A stretch of 64,000 nucleotides of DNA from Marinomonas arctica (GTDB lineage Bacteria > Pseudomonadota > Gammaproteobacteria > Pseudomonadales > Marinomonadaceae). The translations under genes were made by a program, and so were the position numbers. The notes under the pieces were generated by a model. The model did no database searches. It saw nothing but the letters and a program-made list of their open reading frames with translations, and had not been told where the DNA came from. The stretch is from assembly GCF_003259225.1 (NCBI RefSeq), contig NZ_QHJF01000005.1, positions 124,001-188,000 of the forward strand, written 5' to 3'. How positions within the stretch are numbered: the stretch's first letter is position 1; the number at the start of each line of letters is the position of its first letter. Positions 7,881 through 17,594 of the stretch are shown in pieces.

Positions 7881-8837
7881 TTATCCCGCAACAAAATGCT
7901 CGAGCAGCTCAGAATTGGTGGGGTAGGTTTGCAATAAATCCACCAGTTTACTGGCGCCTTCTACCGGCTTCAAATGGGTTAGTGACCGTCGTAACGCTCG
8001 TACCTTTTCGATATCCTTGCTATCAATCAGCAACTCTTCACGGCGCGTGCTACTTTTTGCTATGTCGATCGCTGGGAAGATTCGATGGCTTGCCACTTCA
8101 CGTGACAACACAATCTCCATATTGCCCGTCCCTTTGAACTCCTCAAAGATCACCTGATCCATTCGACTCCCTGTGTCCACCAAAATCGTGGCAAGAATCG
8201 TTAATGAACCACCGTTCTCAATATTTCGTGCGGCACCAAACAGTTTGCGGGGAATTTCCAACGCTCTGGTATCCAACCCACCAGACATGGTGCGACCACT
8301 GCTTTTACGATCTGCGTTATGCACCCGCGATAATCGAGTCAACGAATCGATCACAATCATCACATCCTGACCCGCACCAGCCTGAGCACGTGCTTTATCA
8401 AGCAGCTCATCGGCCACTCGAACATGCTGCGCATAACTCTCATCTGAAGAGGATGCATGTACCTCAGCCGACACCCCACGTCTAAAATCCGTTACTTCTT
8501 CTGGCCGTTCATCAATCAGCAAGGCATACAACTTAATATCAGGATAAGCGTCACCAACGGCCTGACAAATATGCTTCAAGATGGTTGTTTTACCAGACCC
8601 AGGTGGCGCCACAATCAAACCTCGCTGCCCCAAACCAATTGGCGTAATTAAATCCATCGCTCGCATGGACAACTGCTGAGATGCAGACGCCAAACGAATG
8701 CAAGGTGCAGGGTGAATGACCACGCCATTTAAAAAGCGCTTTTGTGGATCACTTTCAAACACCTCTTGCCCACCCTCTTCAACAGAGTTGACGTCAGAGG
8801 CACGTTTGCCTTTCAAGCTTAATATTTTTCTCGTCAT
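7881..8837 (-). CDS. Short Rho-like helicase/ATPase lacking the RNA-binding N-terminal domain
   Basis: 318 residues, against ~420 for housekeeping Rho. The ATPase core is complete: Walker A APPGSGKT (77-84), the RPEEV motif with E113/E114 (position of the catalytic glutamate), Walker B IVIDSLTRLSR (~161-171), a Q-loop region (RKSSGRTMSGGLD) and an R-loop region (EEFKGTGNMEI), then STRREELL with the likely arginine finger. The N-terminal helix bundle and cold-shock-like primary RNA-binding domain are absent; only ~35 residues of unrelated, charged sequence precede the core. Walker A differs from the usual APPKAGKT. It is most likely a paralogue, with the true rho elsewhere. It faces bactofilin tail to tail with a 10-bp gap. 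Confidence 0.88.
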   Translation of the reverse strand: MTRKILSLKGKRASDVNSVEEGGQEVFESDPQKRFLNGVVIHPAPCIRLASASQQLSMRAMDLITPIGLGQRGLIVAPPGSGKTTILKHICQAVGDAYPDIKLYALLIDERPEEVTDFRRGVSAEVHASSSDESYAQHVRVADELLDKARAQAGAGQDVMIVIDSLTRLSRVHNADRKSSGRTMSGGLDTRALEIPRKLFGAARNIENGGSLTILATILVDTGSRMDQVIFEEFKGTGNMEIVLSREVASHRIFPAIDIAKSSTRREELLIDSKDIEKVRALRRSLTHLKPVEGASKLVDLLQTYPTNSELLEHFVAG

Positions 8838-8876
8838 GGTATTGGTTACAGCCTTAATAATGAAATGTTGTTGCTA

Positions 8877-8893
8877 ACGTCACGTAATGACGT
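8877..8893. promoter_or_regulatory. Inverted repeat upstream of the Rho-like gene
   Basis: Arms ACGTCA and TGACGT separated by five bases, 40 bp upstream of the Rho-like start. It could be an operator for that gene. No known regulator can be assigned. Confidence 0.3.
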
Positions 8894-8925
8894 CATTAAG
8901 CACTTAACCTAGAAGAAGATAAGTG

Positions 8926-10383
8926 TTACTCATCTTCCAATCGATTCACATGCCGCCCTCTGGGCTCATCCCCAACATGAAGCACAATATCAGAATGCAA
9001 AAACTCAGCCGCCGCGGCAGAATCTTTCACTTTCACCGCACTGCGCTCTAGCATTTCAGCTTCAAACTCCGCTAATACAGCTTGCCTAACTCCCACGTCC
9101 CGCCAATTGGAACCAATCCTACACCCAGCCGCAATGCTTCGAGCCAACGCCAGCGCATCCAACAAGGCTTGATTCGCCCCTTGACCTTTAAATGGACTCA
9201 TTGGGTGAGCGGCATCGCCAATCAAGGTAACATTATTGCCCTTTGCCAACCATTCAGGTTGCAGCAAAGTGCGATCATACACAGGATACCCCGACACCAA
9301 AGACGATGGTGTGGCCGTTAAAATTTGAGGAATCGGGGAATGCCATTGAGTTCTTCGGCAAGCCTCTTCTTTCAACGCTTGTGCTCCTTGCGCACTCAAG
9401 GCTTTCGCATCGCTTTCTGACATTGGAAAACTCAATTGCCACATCACAGAATCTGCCGCATAGGGCATAATATAAATTCTTTCGTTGCCATTGGCGGTTT
9501 GAAAAACCGTGGCCGAATCCAACAGATCGCTCTCAATATCGCCTAGGTCAGCCAATGAACAAATCCCTAAAATGACGATACAACCTAAATAGCGCAGCGG
9601 CGTGGCTTCCTCAGTAATTAACCAACGACGCACCACACTTCGGATACCATCCGCGCCCACGACAAGATCCGCTTTCGCGCTTTTTATCTCGCCACCGACC
9701 TGAAAGCGTAAATCGACACCCTCTTCAGTGTCTTGAAAATCAACCAATTGATGACCCCAATGCAACGCATCGTGACCACCAAGCTGATCAAGCAAAGCCA
9801 AGCGCAAAGCCTGACGTGCAATATGAATATTAGTTCGCTTCGGCGCGGTTTTCGTACCAGAATGCACCCACTTTCGCATTCCCCACTCACCGACCACGTC
9901 ACCTTCCGGTGTATGGACCAAATGCCGCGTGGACACCACGCCCTCTTCTAAAGAGAAAATCCCCAGACCTTCAATCGCCTTACTGGCCTGCTGCAGAGTC
10001 AATCCATAGCCTTGAGATCGAACATCAAAACCACTATCGCGCTCATAAAGCGTAAAAGGAATACCACGGTGCAAACACGCCACCGCCAGAGCCACACCCC
10101 CTATACCACCACCAATAATAGCAACGTGAGGATAATGTTCCGTGTCCGCCACGGGAAAATGATCAGATGGCAACAGCCCAGAACCCGCACACTTCAAGCA
10201 CAACTCAAGATGCGCTTTAGGACGAATTGGCGCTGGCCCCTGTCCCTTCATCTGCTCAAACTCGGTCAATTCTTTTAAGTACGATAAACGTACTTTTTTA
10301 CGCAACCTTCGACTGCGCTTTCCTCGCCCTTGGCAATAGGTACACGCAACCCAATAACCCTCTTTAACGTCCAATCTATTCAC
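8926..10383 (-). CDS. FAD-dependent monooxygenase with N-terminal DnaJ-type zinc ribbon
   Basis: 485 residues in two parts. Residues 14-21 (CTYCQGRG) and 62-69 (CLKCAGSG) are two CxxCxGxG motifs, the zinc-binding element of DnaJ, separated by a basic linker. From ~85 a PHBH/UbiH-type flavoprotein begins: GGGIGG dinucleotide motif (91-96), then a GADGIRS motif (~245) and the FAD-ribose GDAAHPMSPFKGQGAN motif (~397). Such enzymes hydroxylate aromatic or similar substrates with NAD(P)H and O2. The substrate is unknown, and the gene stands alone. The zinc ribbon suggests binding to a protein or nucleic-acid partner. Confidence 0.83.
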   Translation of the reverse strand: MNRLDVKEGYWVACTYCQGRGKRSRRLRKKVRLSYLKELTEFEQMKGQGPAPIRPKAHLELCLKCAGSGLLPSDHFPVADTEHYPHVAIIGGGIGGVALAVACLHRGIPFTLYERDSGFDVRSQGYGLTLQQASKAIEGLGIFSLEEGVVSTRHLVHTPEGDVVGEWGMRKWVHSGTKTAPKRTNIHIARQALRLALLDQLGGHDALHWGHQLVDFQDTEEGVDLRFQVGGEIKSAKADLVVGADGIRSVVRRWLITEEATPLRYLGCIVILGICSLADLGDIESDLLDSATVFQTANGNERIYIMPYAADSVMWQLSFPMSESDAKALSAQGAQALKEEACRRTQWHSPIPQILTATPSSLVSGYPVYDRTLLQPEWLAKGNNVTLIGDAAHPMSPFKGQGANQALLDALALARSIAAGCRIGSNWRDVGVRQAVLAEFEAEMLERSAVKVKDSAAAAEFLHSDIVLHVGDEPRGRHVNRLEDE

Positions 10384-10577
10384 TTCTTCTCAAAAAGAAC
10401 CAACGCTTTATCCCATCGTACTTAGGCAAAGCCTTACATTAATGCTCACTGATGCAAATAATAGCCGATACCAGCTAAGCGACCACCACCTTTTTTAAAA
10501 TTCGATCAAATTAACCCAAAAGCAGCGCACACACAGATGCTAAAAAAGCACCCGTATAATGGGTGGCTTAGAAAAAG

Positions 10578-10615
10578 ATAAAACCACTCATCTAACTATA
10601 GATAAGTGGTTTTAT
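10578..10615 (-). terminator. Terminator of the guanidine-degradation operon
   Basis: A long stem (ATAAAACCACT / AGTGGTTTTAT, extended by ATCT/AGAT with one mismatch) lies 34 bp past the allophanate hydrolase stop. On the minus strand it is followed by ATCTTTTTCT. It fits an intrinsic terminator for the seven-gene operon. Confidence 0.75.
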
Positions 10616-10648
10616 GTTTTGCTCAATAAAAACGATAAACGAGCACTA

Positions 10649-12487
10649 TCACAATGTCGCTAAATACGCTCGCCAGCTATTTAAGTGCGTAATGTCTTTC
10701 GCATTTTCAATGCCATAAGGTTCACAGATAAATCCTGCCACCTGACTGCCGTCTGCCAATCTGACTTTACCGATACCAAGGGGAGCTGGAATACCAGCGA
10801 CGAAGCTGCCGAAATTTATCGTCGGTACAGACCAGACTTCGACATCGATCGCCGCCCCATTCGATTCGTCCAATACCAATCCAGGACGCAGCGGTGGGCC
10901 GCCTGCCAAAGCGTACATACGATACACTGGCGCTGTGGTGGTTTTGCTTTTCAGCTTGGCACCGCGCTCTGTGAGTTGCCAATTAAGCGGTTGACCTACT
11001 AAATGCGCACCACAAACCATAACGTCGATGGTTTGATTATGTCCCACAGATGTCGTGTTGCTTGGCGTCGCCATTACTTCTAAAGCACCTTTTTTAAGTG
11101 GAAGCGCTTGCTGAATGCGGTTAGCAATGGACATCAACATACGATCACTAAAAGTTGGTCCAACGAGCGTGATACCAAACGGCATGTCGTTCTCTGTCAT
11201 CACGGTGGGTACGGCGATGGAAGCTAAATCAATTAAGTTCATAAAGTTGGTGTAGTAACCCAACTCACTGTTGCGCTTAATCGGCTCTTCAAGCATTTCA
11301 GCCATGGTAAAATGGCGCCCCGCCGTTGGGGTGAGTAAACAATCGACCTGTGCCATTTGCGCTAGGCAAATTTGCTTCAAATAGTTAATACGATATTGCG
11401 CTTTAAACAAAGCCGTTGCTGGCGGTTTGCCACCCGGCGCGATGATCTCGCGTACTACAGGGAAAATCGCCTCTGGGTTATCATCGATTAATGGCTGAGT
11501 CGCAATATAGCGCTCGGACACCCAAGGACCTTCGTACAAAAGCTGGGCGATCTCATCAAACGATGCGTAGTCGATCTCTTGGAAAGCAAAGCCCTGCTCT
11601 TTTAACAATTCCAAGGTTTGCAAATAGGCTTTTTCGTAGCTTTCGTCACCGAAGAACTTCAACTGATGAGCAGCAATGACGCCCACTTTTAAAGGCCCTG
11701 TACGCAAACCATACTGCCGCGCTTGATTATCAAATGGATTCTGGCGGCTGTAGCCGTCTCTCTCATCAAAACCCTCTGCCGCCGCTAAGGCGACATTGGC
11801 ATCGTCTGTGTTATAGGCAAAAATCGTCATGCAATCCAAGCTACGACAGGCAGGCAGCATACCCGTTGCGGATAACAAACCAATGCTCGGCTTCACCCCA
11901 ACCAAATTATTAAAGCACGCAGGAATACGACCGGAACCAGCCGTATCTGTTCCTAAGCTAAAACTCGCCAAGCCGAGCGCCACTGCAACCGCCGAACCGG
12001 AACTGGAACCACCACTGATGTAGTCGTAATTAAACGAGTTATGGCACGCTCCAATGGGCGAGCGGGTGCCATTTAAGCCTGTGGCAAACTGATCTAAGTT
12101 CGTTTTACCCACTGGAATTGCACCTGCGTCGATCAACTGCTGTACCACTTGAGATGATTTTTTTGGCGTGTAGGCAAAGGCGTCACAACCCGCAGTAGTG
12201 GGAATATCTGCCAAATCGATATTGTCTTTAATGGCAAAGGGAATTCCCCATAAAGGGTGTGTGTCCATGTCTTTGTCTTTTAAAGCATCCAGCCAAACCG
12301 CTTGTTCCGATTCGGTTAATAGATGAATCCAAATATTGTGATCTTTATAATCGGCAGCACGCTGACGAATGTCGGCCATCACGCTGGCTGGTGTTGCTAC
12401 ACCTGTTTTATAAGACTCACGCAAGGCGCTGAACCCCATGTCTAATGTGTTCTCACTTGTATTGTTAGTCGTCATACTGATGCTCAT
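10649..12487 (-). CDS. atzF: Allophanate hydrolase
   Basis: 612 residues: an amidase-signature domain (~1-460) and a C-terminal domain (~485-612) typical of allophanate hydrolases. The Ser-cisSer-Lys triad is visible as K87 (AIKDN), the GGSSSGS loop (159-165) and S185 in GTDTAGSGR. It hydrolyses allophanate to ammonium and CO2 in the cytoplasm. Its ATG overlaps the carboxylase stop as ATGA, showing tight coupling. As the last gene of a guanidine-riboswitch operon it would finish guanidine breakdown: guanidine to carboxyguanidine to allophanate to ammonium. A second in-frame ATG four codons later (12475) is a possible alternative start. Confidence 0.92.
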   Translation of the reverse strand: MSISMTTNNTSENTLDMGFSALRESYKTGVATPASVMADIRQRAADYKDHNIWIHLLTESEQAVWLDALKDKDMDTHPLWGIPFAIKDNIDLADIPTTAGCDAFAYTPKKSSQVVQQLIDAGAIPVGKTNLDQFATGLNGTRSPIGACHNSFNYDYISGGSSSGSAVAVALGLASFSLGTDTAGSGRIPACFNNLVGVKPSIGLLSATGMLPACRSLDCMTIFAYNTDDANVALAAAEGFDERDGYSRQNPFDNQARQYGLRTGPLKVGVIAAHQLKFFGDESYEKAYLQTLELLKEQGFAFQEIDYASFDEIAQLLYEGPWVSERYIATQPLIDDNPEAIFPVVREIIAPGGKPPATALFKAQYRINYLKQICLAQMAQVDCLLTPTAGRHFTMAEMLEEPIKRNSELGYYTNFMNLIDLASIAVPTVMTENDMPFGITLVGPTFSDRMLMSIANRIQQALPLKKGALEVMATPSNTTSVGHNQTIDVMVCGAHLVGQPLNWQLTERGAKLKSKTTTAPVYRMYALAGGPPLRPGLVLDESNGAAIDVEVWSVPTINFGSFVAGIPAPLGIGKVRLADGSQVAGFICEPYGIENAKDITHLNSWRAYLATL

Positions 12488-15400
12488 GCTTTTCCCTCCA
12501 CTAATTCCGTCACTAATTCTTCTAGCACAACGATGGCCTGGCCGGCGTTGACGCGACTACCGTCTTTTAATAGCAAATCGGACACCACGCCAGACGATGT
12601 CGCATAAATAGGAATCTCCATTTTCATGGATTCTAAAACCACCAGAAGTTGCCCCGCTTTCACTTGATCGCCTACTTTTACTTGGGTTTGCCATACGCTG
12701 CCGGAGACTGGGCTATCAACGACAGTAGCGTCTTCACTCCAAGTGATGTCTGTGGCGACGGCTTCACCTTCGTCCGTATCAAAATGGAATTGTCCATTGG
12801 CGTGCCAACTTGCCAGTTCTTCTTCAAACGCCTGATTACGAATTTGTTTAAAGTCATCAATGCTGTCGCTGTTTTCAGCGATAAAGCTCTGATAATCAGA
12901 CAGGGAAAAGGTACTCTCTTCAATATGAATACCATAGTTATCGTGCGGGAAGTCTTGACGGATTTGATCCAATTCTTCGTGGCTCACTTCGTAAAAACGT
13001 ATCTGATCGAAGAAGCGCAATAGCCAAGGTTGACTAAAGGCACTGGTCAAACGGTAGCGGTTCCACATTTGCAACGTACGACCAACAAATTGATAACCGC
13101 CCGGCCCTTCCATGCCATACACACACAAGTAGGAACCACCAATACCAACGGAATTTTCCGCCGTCCATGTTCGCGCTGGATTGTATTTGGTGGTCACCAA
13201 GCGATGGCGAGGGTCCACTGGTGTGGCCACTGGCGCACCGAGATACACGTCCCCCAAGCCCATGACCAAGTAACTCGCATTAAACAGAATGTCTTTTACG
13301 TCGTTAATGCTGTCTAGACCGTTAATACGACGAATAAACTCTAAATTACTTGGACACCAAGGGGCATTCGCACGGACAGATTGAGCGTATTTATCGATGG
13401 CTTCTTGGCACGCCTTGTCATCCCAAGACAAAGGTAAATGAACAATGCGCGACGGTACGGTCAGCTCAGTCAGTTTTTCACTTAGTGCCGTTTCGGCCGT
13501 TTCTAAATGCACCAATAAATCGGCGTAACTCAGTTGCTGGCTGTCGTAATGAATTTGCAATGAGCGAATACCCGGTGTCAGTTCGCGCATGCCGTTTAAC
13601 GGATGTTGCTCTAGCCATTGCATCAAGGCATGAGCACGAAAACGCAGGCGAATGTCGAGCATTTGCTCGCCATATTCCACCAGCAAAAAATGATCTCCCG
13701 CCGCACGATAGACAATTTCATCACCGAATCGATCTTTCGCTAGGGTTTTCAAAATCGGTGTATGCACTTCACAAGGGGGAATGTAGTTATCGAAGGAGGT
13801 TAAATCAGCCAAAGCTTTATTTTGTGCTGCCTCAAGAACCACCGCATCCTCCAAAGTCACCGGAATGAAACGGATCTTATCGCCAGCACGCAGCTGACCA
13901 AGCTTCCATAAATCTGCCGTTATCACAGTAGCAGGACACACAAATCCTCCAAGCGATGGACCATCTGGCCCGAGAATCACGGGCATGTCGCCCGTGAAAT
14001 CAACGCTACCGAACGCATAAGCATTATCATGAATATTAGATGGATGGAGCCCTGCCTCACCGCCGTCGTTACGTGCCCATTTGGGTTTTGGGCCAATCAA
14101 GCGAACACCCGTTCGGCTAGAGTTATAATGAATCTCCCAGTCTGTGCCGAAGAACATCTCAATGTCTTCTGGGGTAAAAAAGTCTGGTGAGCCATGCGGA
14201 CCGTAAATTACGCGTAGCTCTATTGCGTAGTTAAGCTGAGAAAGTAGTCCCTCAGGCACCGACTTAGCAGGGAAACCACCAAAAGATGAAACATTAGATT
14301 CAAGTACATGCAAGACATCACCGGCTTGAATCGCTCGACCATTGTGTCCGCCAAATTGCCCTAAGGTAAAGGTCGACTTTGATCCCAAATAATTTGGGCA
14401 ATCAAAGCCACCCGCAACGGCTAAGTAGGCTCGAGCACCTCGGTCTTTAATGCGTCCCAACGTTAACGTCTCACCCGCTTTTATCGTGACCACATGATTT
14501 TGTTTAACGGCCTGGCCGTCTATTTTCGCATCAATCATGGCGCCACAAATCACCACACGAGTCTCAAAACTGAACATCAAGCTCGGCCCTTGCAAGGTGA
14601 TTTCCATAGCAGCGGCGGACTCAGCATTATTGAGTAAGCGGTTCGCTAAACGAAAGTGATAACTATCAAACGGGCCAGACGGCGGCACGCCCACATTCCA
14701 ATGGTGCTGACGACCGGGAAAATCTTGTAAGGTGGTTTGTGTACCACCACTTAAGACATCGATACGCGCCGGCTGATAGACAAACTGATTGAGGTAGCGG
14801 GTGCTCACCTCGCCCCCTAATAACACAGGATCGGCGACTAAGTTTCTCAGGTAATCTAGATTGGTTTCTATGCCATATAAAACGCAGTCATCTAGCGTTG
14901 TTTTTAGCTTAGTAAACGCGGCATCGCGATGCGCTTGATGAACAATCACTTTAGCCAACATAGGATCAAAGTAAGGCGACACTTCAATGCCGGTTTCGAT
15001 CCAAGAATCGATACGAACACCCGCGCTAGCATCGGCATTAGTATTAGCAAAAGGCCACTGAACCTGACTCAATAAACCCGCACAAGGTTGAAACTCTTTA
15101 TAAGGATCTTCGGCGTAAATACGCACTTGTACCGCATGACCGTTTGCTTTTAACGCAGCACGCTTTGAATCCAAGACAAGGTCTTCTCCAGCCGCAAGGC
15201 GTATCATCCATTCCACTAAATCCACACCGTAGACCATTTCGGTCACACCATGCTCTACCTGCAAACGCGTATTCACTTCCAGAAAGTAAAATTTATCTGT
15301 GTCCATGTCATAGATAAATTCGACTGTACCAGCATTACGGTACTGTACAGACGACAATAATAATTCGGCGGTTTGATGAAGCTGTTTACGCACGTCGTCG

Positions 15401-16140
15401 GTTAAATTGGGTGCGGGGCACTCTTCGACGACTTTTTGGTTACGACGTTGGCTGGAACAATCGCGCTCACCCAGAGCAAGTGCCTTACCTTTACCATCGG
15501 CAAAAATTTGCACTTCGATGTGACGAGCACGAGCAATGAACTTCTCTAAAAAAACGCCATCGTCGGCAAAGTTATTGGCGCCTAAACGACGCACCGAATC
15601 AAAGCTGTCTCGCAAGCCTTTTTCATCGTGACATAAATGCATACCAATGCCACCGCCACCCGCTGTGCTTTTCAGCATCACAGGATAGCCAATCTCGCTA
15701 GCGATTTGACAAGCGCTGTTTAAATCGGTGAGTAATGCTGAACCTGGCGATAAGGGAACATTGGCTTTTTGTGCCAATTCACGTGCACTGTGTTTTAGAC
15801 CAAACGCCATCATTTGCTCGGCGGTGGGGCCAATAAACGCAATACCTTCCTCTTCACAACGACGCACAAAAGTCGCGTTCTCGCTCAAAAAACCATAGCC
15901 GGGATGAATCGCCTGAGCGCCAGATTGTTTGGCGATATGAAGGATCTTCTCCATATCGAGATAAGTCTCGCTGGCTCCACCCTCGCCTAAGGAGAAAGCT
16001 TCGTCAGCACGTTTGACGTGCAAGCTCTTGGCATCGGATTCAGCGAAGACCGCCACCGAGCCAATCTGCATTTTATTAAGAGTGCGAATGATACGTGTCG
16101 CAATAGCGCCACGATTGGCAATTAAGACCTTGTTAAACAT
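12484..16140 (-). CDS. Biotin-dependent guanidine (urea-type) carboxylase
   Basis: 1218 residues in the urea-carboxylase architecture. A biotin carboxylase with ATP-grasp (~1-450, GGGGIGMHL loop near 160) comes first, then the two carboxyltransferase (AHS/KipAI-like) regions (~465-1060), then a biotinyl domain with the ESMKM motif and biotin-accepting Lys at ~1173. It carboxylates its amide substrate with bicarbonate and ATP. By sequence alone it would be named urea carboxylase. The guanidine-I riboswitch and the two DUF1989 genes in the same operon match the published guanidine carboxylase pathway, where free guanidine is the preferred substrate. It is followed by atzF (4-bp overlap) and preceded by a 93-bp gap with two hairpins. 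Confidence 0.9.
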   Translation of the reverse strand: MFNKVLIANRGAIATRIIRTLNKMQIGSVAVFAESDAKSLHVKRADEAFSLGEGGASETYLDMEKILHIAKQSGAQAIHPGYGFLSENATFVRRCEEEGIAFIGPTAEQMMAFGLKHSARELAQKANVPLSPGSALLTDLNSACQIASEIGYPVMLKSTAGGGGIGMHLCHDEKGLRDSFDSVRRLGANNFADDGVFLEKFIARARHIEVQIFADGKGKALALGERDCSSQRRNQKVVEECPAPNLTDDVRKQLHQTAELLLSSVQYRNAGTVEFIYDMDTDKFYFLEVNTRLQVEHGVTEMVYGVDLVEWMIRLAAGEDLVLDSKRAALKANGHAVQVRIYAEDPYKEFQPCAGLLSQVQWPFANTNADASAGVRIDSWIETGIEVSPYFDPMLAKVIVHQAHRDAAFTKLKTTLDDCVLYGIETNLDYLRNLVADPVLLGGEVSTRYLNQFVYQPARIDVLSGGTQTTLQDFPGRQHHWNVGVPPSGPFDSYHFRLANRLLNNAESAAAMEITLQGPSLMFSFETRVVICGAMIDAKIDGQAVKQNHVVTIKAGETLTLGRIKDRGARAYLAVAGGFDCPNYLGSKSTFTLGQFGGHNGRAIQAGDVLHVLESNVSSFGGFPAKSVPEGLLSQLNYAIELRVIYGPHGSPDFFTPEDIEMFFGTDWEIHYNSSRTGVRLIGPKPKWARNDGGEAGLHPSNIHDNAYAFGSVDFTGDMPVILGPDGPSLGGFVCPATVITADLWKLGQLRAGDKIRFIPVTLEDAVVLEAAQNKALADLTSFDNYIPPCEVHTPILKTLAKDRFGDEIVYRAAGDHFLLVEYGEQMLDIRLRFRAHALMQWLEQHPLNGMRELTPGIRSLQIHYDSQQLSYADLLVHLETAETALSEKLTELTVPSRIVHLPLSWDDKACQEAIDKYAQSVRANAPWCPSNLEFIRRINGLDSINDVKDILFNASYLVMGLGDVYLGAPVATPVDPRHRLVTTKYNPARTWTAENSVGIGGSYLCVYGMEGPGGYQFVGRTLQMWNRYRLTSAFSQPWLLRFFDQIRFYEVSHEELDQIRQDFPHDNYGIHIEESTFSLSDYQSFIAENSDSIDDFKQIRNQAFEEELASWHANGQFHFDTDEGEAVATDITWSEDATVVDSPVSGSVWQTQVKVGDQVKAGQLLVVLESMKMEIPIYATSSGVVSDLLLKDGSRVNAGQAIVVLEELVTELVEGKA

Positions 16141-16153
16141 GGTTCAACCTTGG

Positions 16154-16198
16154 CCGGGCCGTCCCGGAGCGAGATACACATCAGTGGCCGTCCACTGA
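16154..16198 (-). other. Two adjacent intercistronic hairpins before the carboxylase gene
   Basis: Two perfect stems, CCGGG/CCCGG (16154-16167) and TCAGTGG/CCACTGA (16181-16198), each close a CCGT loop (ACGG on the transcribed strand). They lie in the only sizeable gap inside the operon. No T tract follows. They may tune mRNA processing or expression between the DUF1989 genes and the carboxylase. Confidence 0.55.
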
Positions 16199-16233
16199 GC
16201 TAGCTAAAAATCATCGGTTCTGTCGGTTGACAG

Positions 16234-16875
16234 TTATTTATCCCACACGAGCATGTCAACTGGCGTTGGATTGTAGCCGTTGCAAGGGTTATTCAATTGT
16301 GGACAGTTCGAGATCAACACGATGATGTCCATTTTCGCCACCATCTCTACGTATTTGCCGGGCGCAGAAATACCGTCTTCAAAGGTCAAACCACCCGCTT
16401 CCGTAACAGGCACATTCATGAAGAAATTGATGTTATGACTAATATCGCGCTTCGATAACCCAAACTCTGGGTTTTCGGCAATCGCAAGCATCCAGCTGTC
16501 ACGGCAGGCGTGCATGCAACGCTTTTCCAAGTCATAGCGCACGGTATTACTTTCCGTCGCACAGGCTCCGCCCAGGGTGTCGTGACGACCACAAGTGTCC
16601 GCGACGATTTCCAACATGACATTGTTTTCATTGGAGCGAATTTCAGACCCAGCGGTTAAATACACATTGCCTTGTTCACGAATCGTATCGGTGGCGCTGT
16701 AGCGTTCAGCCGGATCATTGGCGTTGTAAAACAAAGTATCCGCGGCTTGGTTGCCTTCTAAATCAACAATTCGAAACGTAGAACCTGCTTTGACGACGCC
16801 GATAAAATAATCACCGGCATCCACGTGGTATATCGCATTAGCGTTTTCTGCTTTTAATAAGCTTTCTTTGATCAT
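16234..16875 (-). CDS. DUF1989 protein, probable carboxyguanidine deiminase subunit (shorter)
   Basis: 213 residues, DUF1989 (urea-carboxylase-associated protein family). Cysteine and histidine residues in DTCGRHD and GGACAT (~120-132) look like metal ligands. Two DUF1989 proteins form the heteromeric carboxyguanidine deiminase CgdAB, which removes ammonia from carboxyguanidine to give allophanate. The neighbouring paralogue (16878-17594), carboxylase and allophanate hydrolase complete the pathway. Which of the two is CgdA and which CgdB cannot be decided here, so no symbol is given. The gap to the upstream paralogue is 2 bp, so they are surely co-translated. Confidence 0.83.
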   Translation of the reverse strand: MIKESLLKAENANAIYHVDAGDYFIGVVKAGSTFRIVDLEGNQAADTLFYNANDPAERYSATDTIREQGNVYLTAGSEIRSNENNVMLEIVADTCGRHDTLGGACATESNTVRYDLEKRCMHACRDSWMLAIAENPEFGLSKRDISHNINFFMNVPVTEAGGLTFEDGISAPGKYVEMVAKMDIIVLISNCPQLNNPCNGYNPTPVDMLVWDK

Positions 16876-16877
16876 GA

Positions 16878-17594
16878 TTAGGCCTCGGCACCAAAATAGT
16901 AGAGTTCGTTGTTGGCAAAACCCCGTTGATTTTCAGGACGAGATATTTTACAAAAATCATCCTTCGCCACAGGGGCGGCTTTTTCTAATACAATGGCAAC
17001 GGGTTTTCTTGGATAATGGGTGGCCTTGCTCAACGGATGCGGACAAGTGTGCAGCATCACCAAGGTGTCCATTTCAAAACGCAGAGTCACACTGGAACCC
17101 GCTGGACTGTTTCCCTCAACCAATGACATAACACCTTCACTGTCTGTGCAAACTCGACTAAACAAGTTTAAATTCGCAGCTATGTCAGCTTTGGTTAGAC
17201 CGTATTTAGCCATTTCCACCAACATGGCATCGTGACCATTTTGCATCCAATCATTACGATCATTTTGATAGTCACGTTTACCCCACTTCGATTCGATGTG
17301 TGAAGCATGACTATTACCACTGACCGTCTCGTGCCAGCCAACAGTGTCTTCAATGATGGAAGCAAATATGCGCCCCATGTCGGAATACAAACAATGGCCT
17401 TTAGTGAGTTTAAAAGTATGTTGACCTTTCAAGGTGTCAGGTGCGTTGTAACGCTCAAGCAAGTTTTCTGGGTTGTAAAACACCATGCCCACATTGGCAT
17501 CACCTTCCATATCCGTCAGGGTCATTTGCATTCCTCGACGCACGCGAAGCGACCAATGACTGGCAGCGGGGATAAGGGTTTTGTATTTCTTCAT
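16878..17594 (-). CDS. DUF1989 protein, probable carboxyguanidine deiminase subunit (longer)
   Basis: 238 residues, the second DUF1989 paralogue of the operon. It shares the fold-defining segments with the first ([16 protein letters not shown] versus [24 protein letters not shown] versus [12 protein letters not shown]). It lacks the CGRHD motif and has VGWHETVSG at that point, so the two copies differ at the presumed metal site, consistent with one catalytic and one supporting subunit. Its ATG overlaps the ABC ATPase stop (ATGA). Expected to act with its partner in converting carboxyguanidine to allophanate. Confidence 0.83.
   Translation of the reverse strand: MKKYKTLIPAASHWSLRVRRGMQMTLTDMEGDANVGMVFYNPENLLERYNAPDTLKGQHTFKLTKGHCLYSDMGRIFASIIEDTVGWHETVSGNSHASHIESKWGKRDYQNDRNDWMQNGHDAMLVEMAKYGLTKADIAANLNLFSRVCTDSEGVMSLVEGNSPAGSSVTLRFEMDTLVMLHTCPHPLSKATHYPRKPVAIVLEKAAPVAKDDFCKISRPENQRGFANNELYYFGAEA

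Noticed and set aside
12649-13868. Plus-strand frames of 95-172 residues opposite the carboxylase gene
   Set aside because: They are antisense shadows of a well-conserved 1218-residue protein, without start signals or domains.
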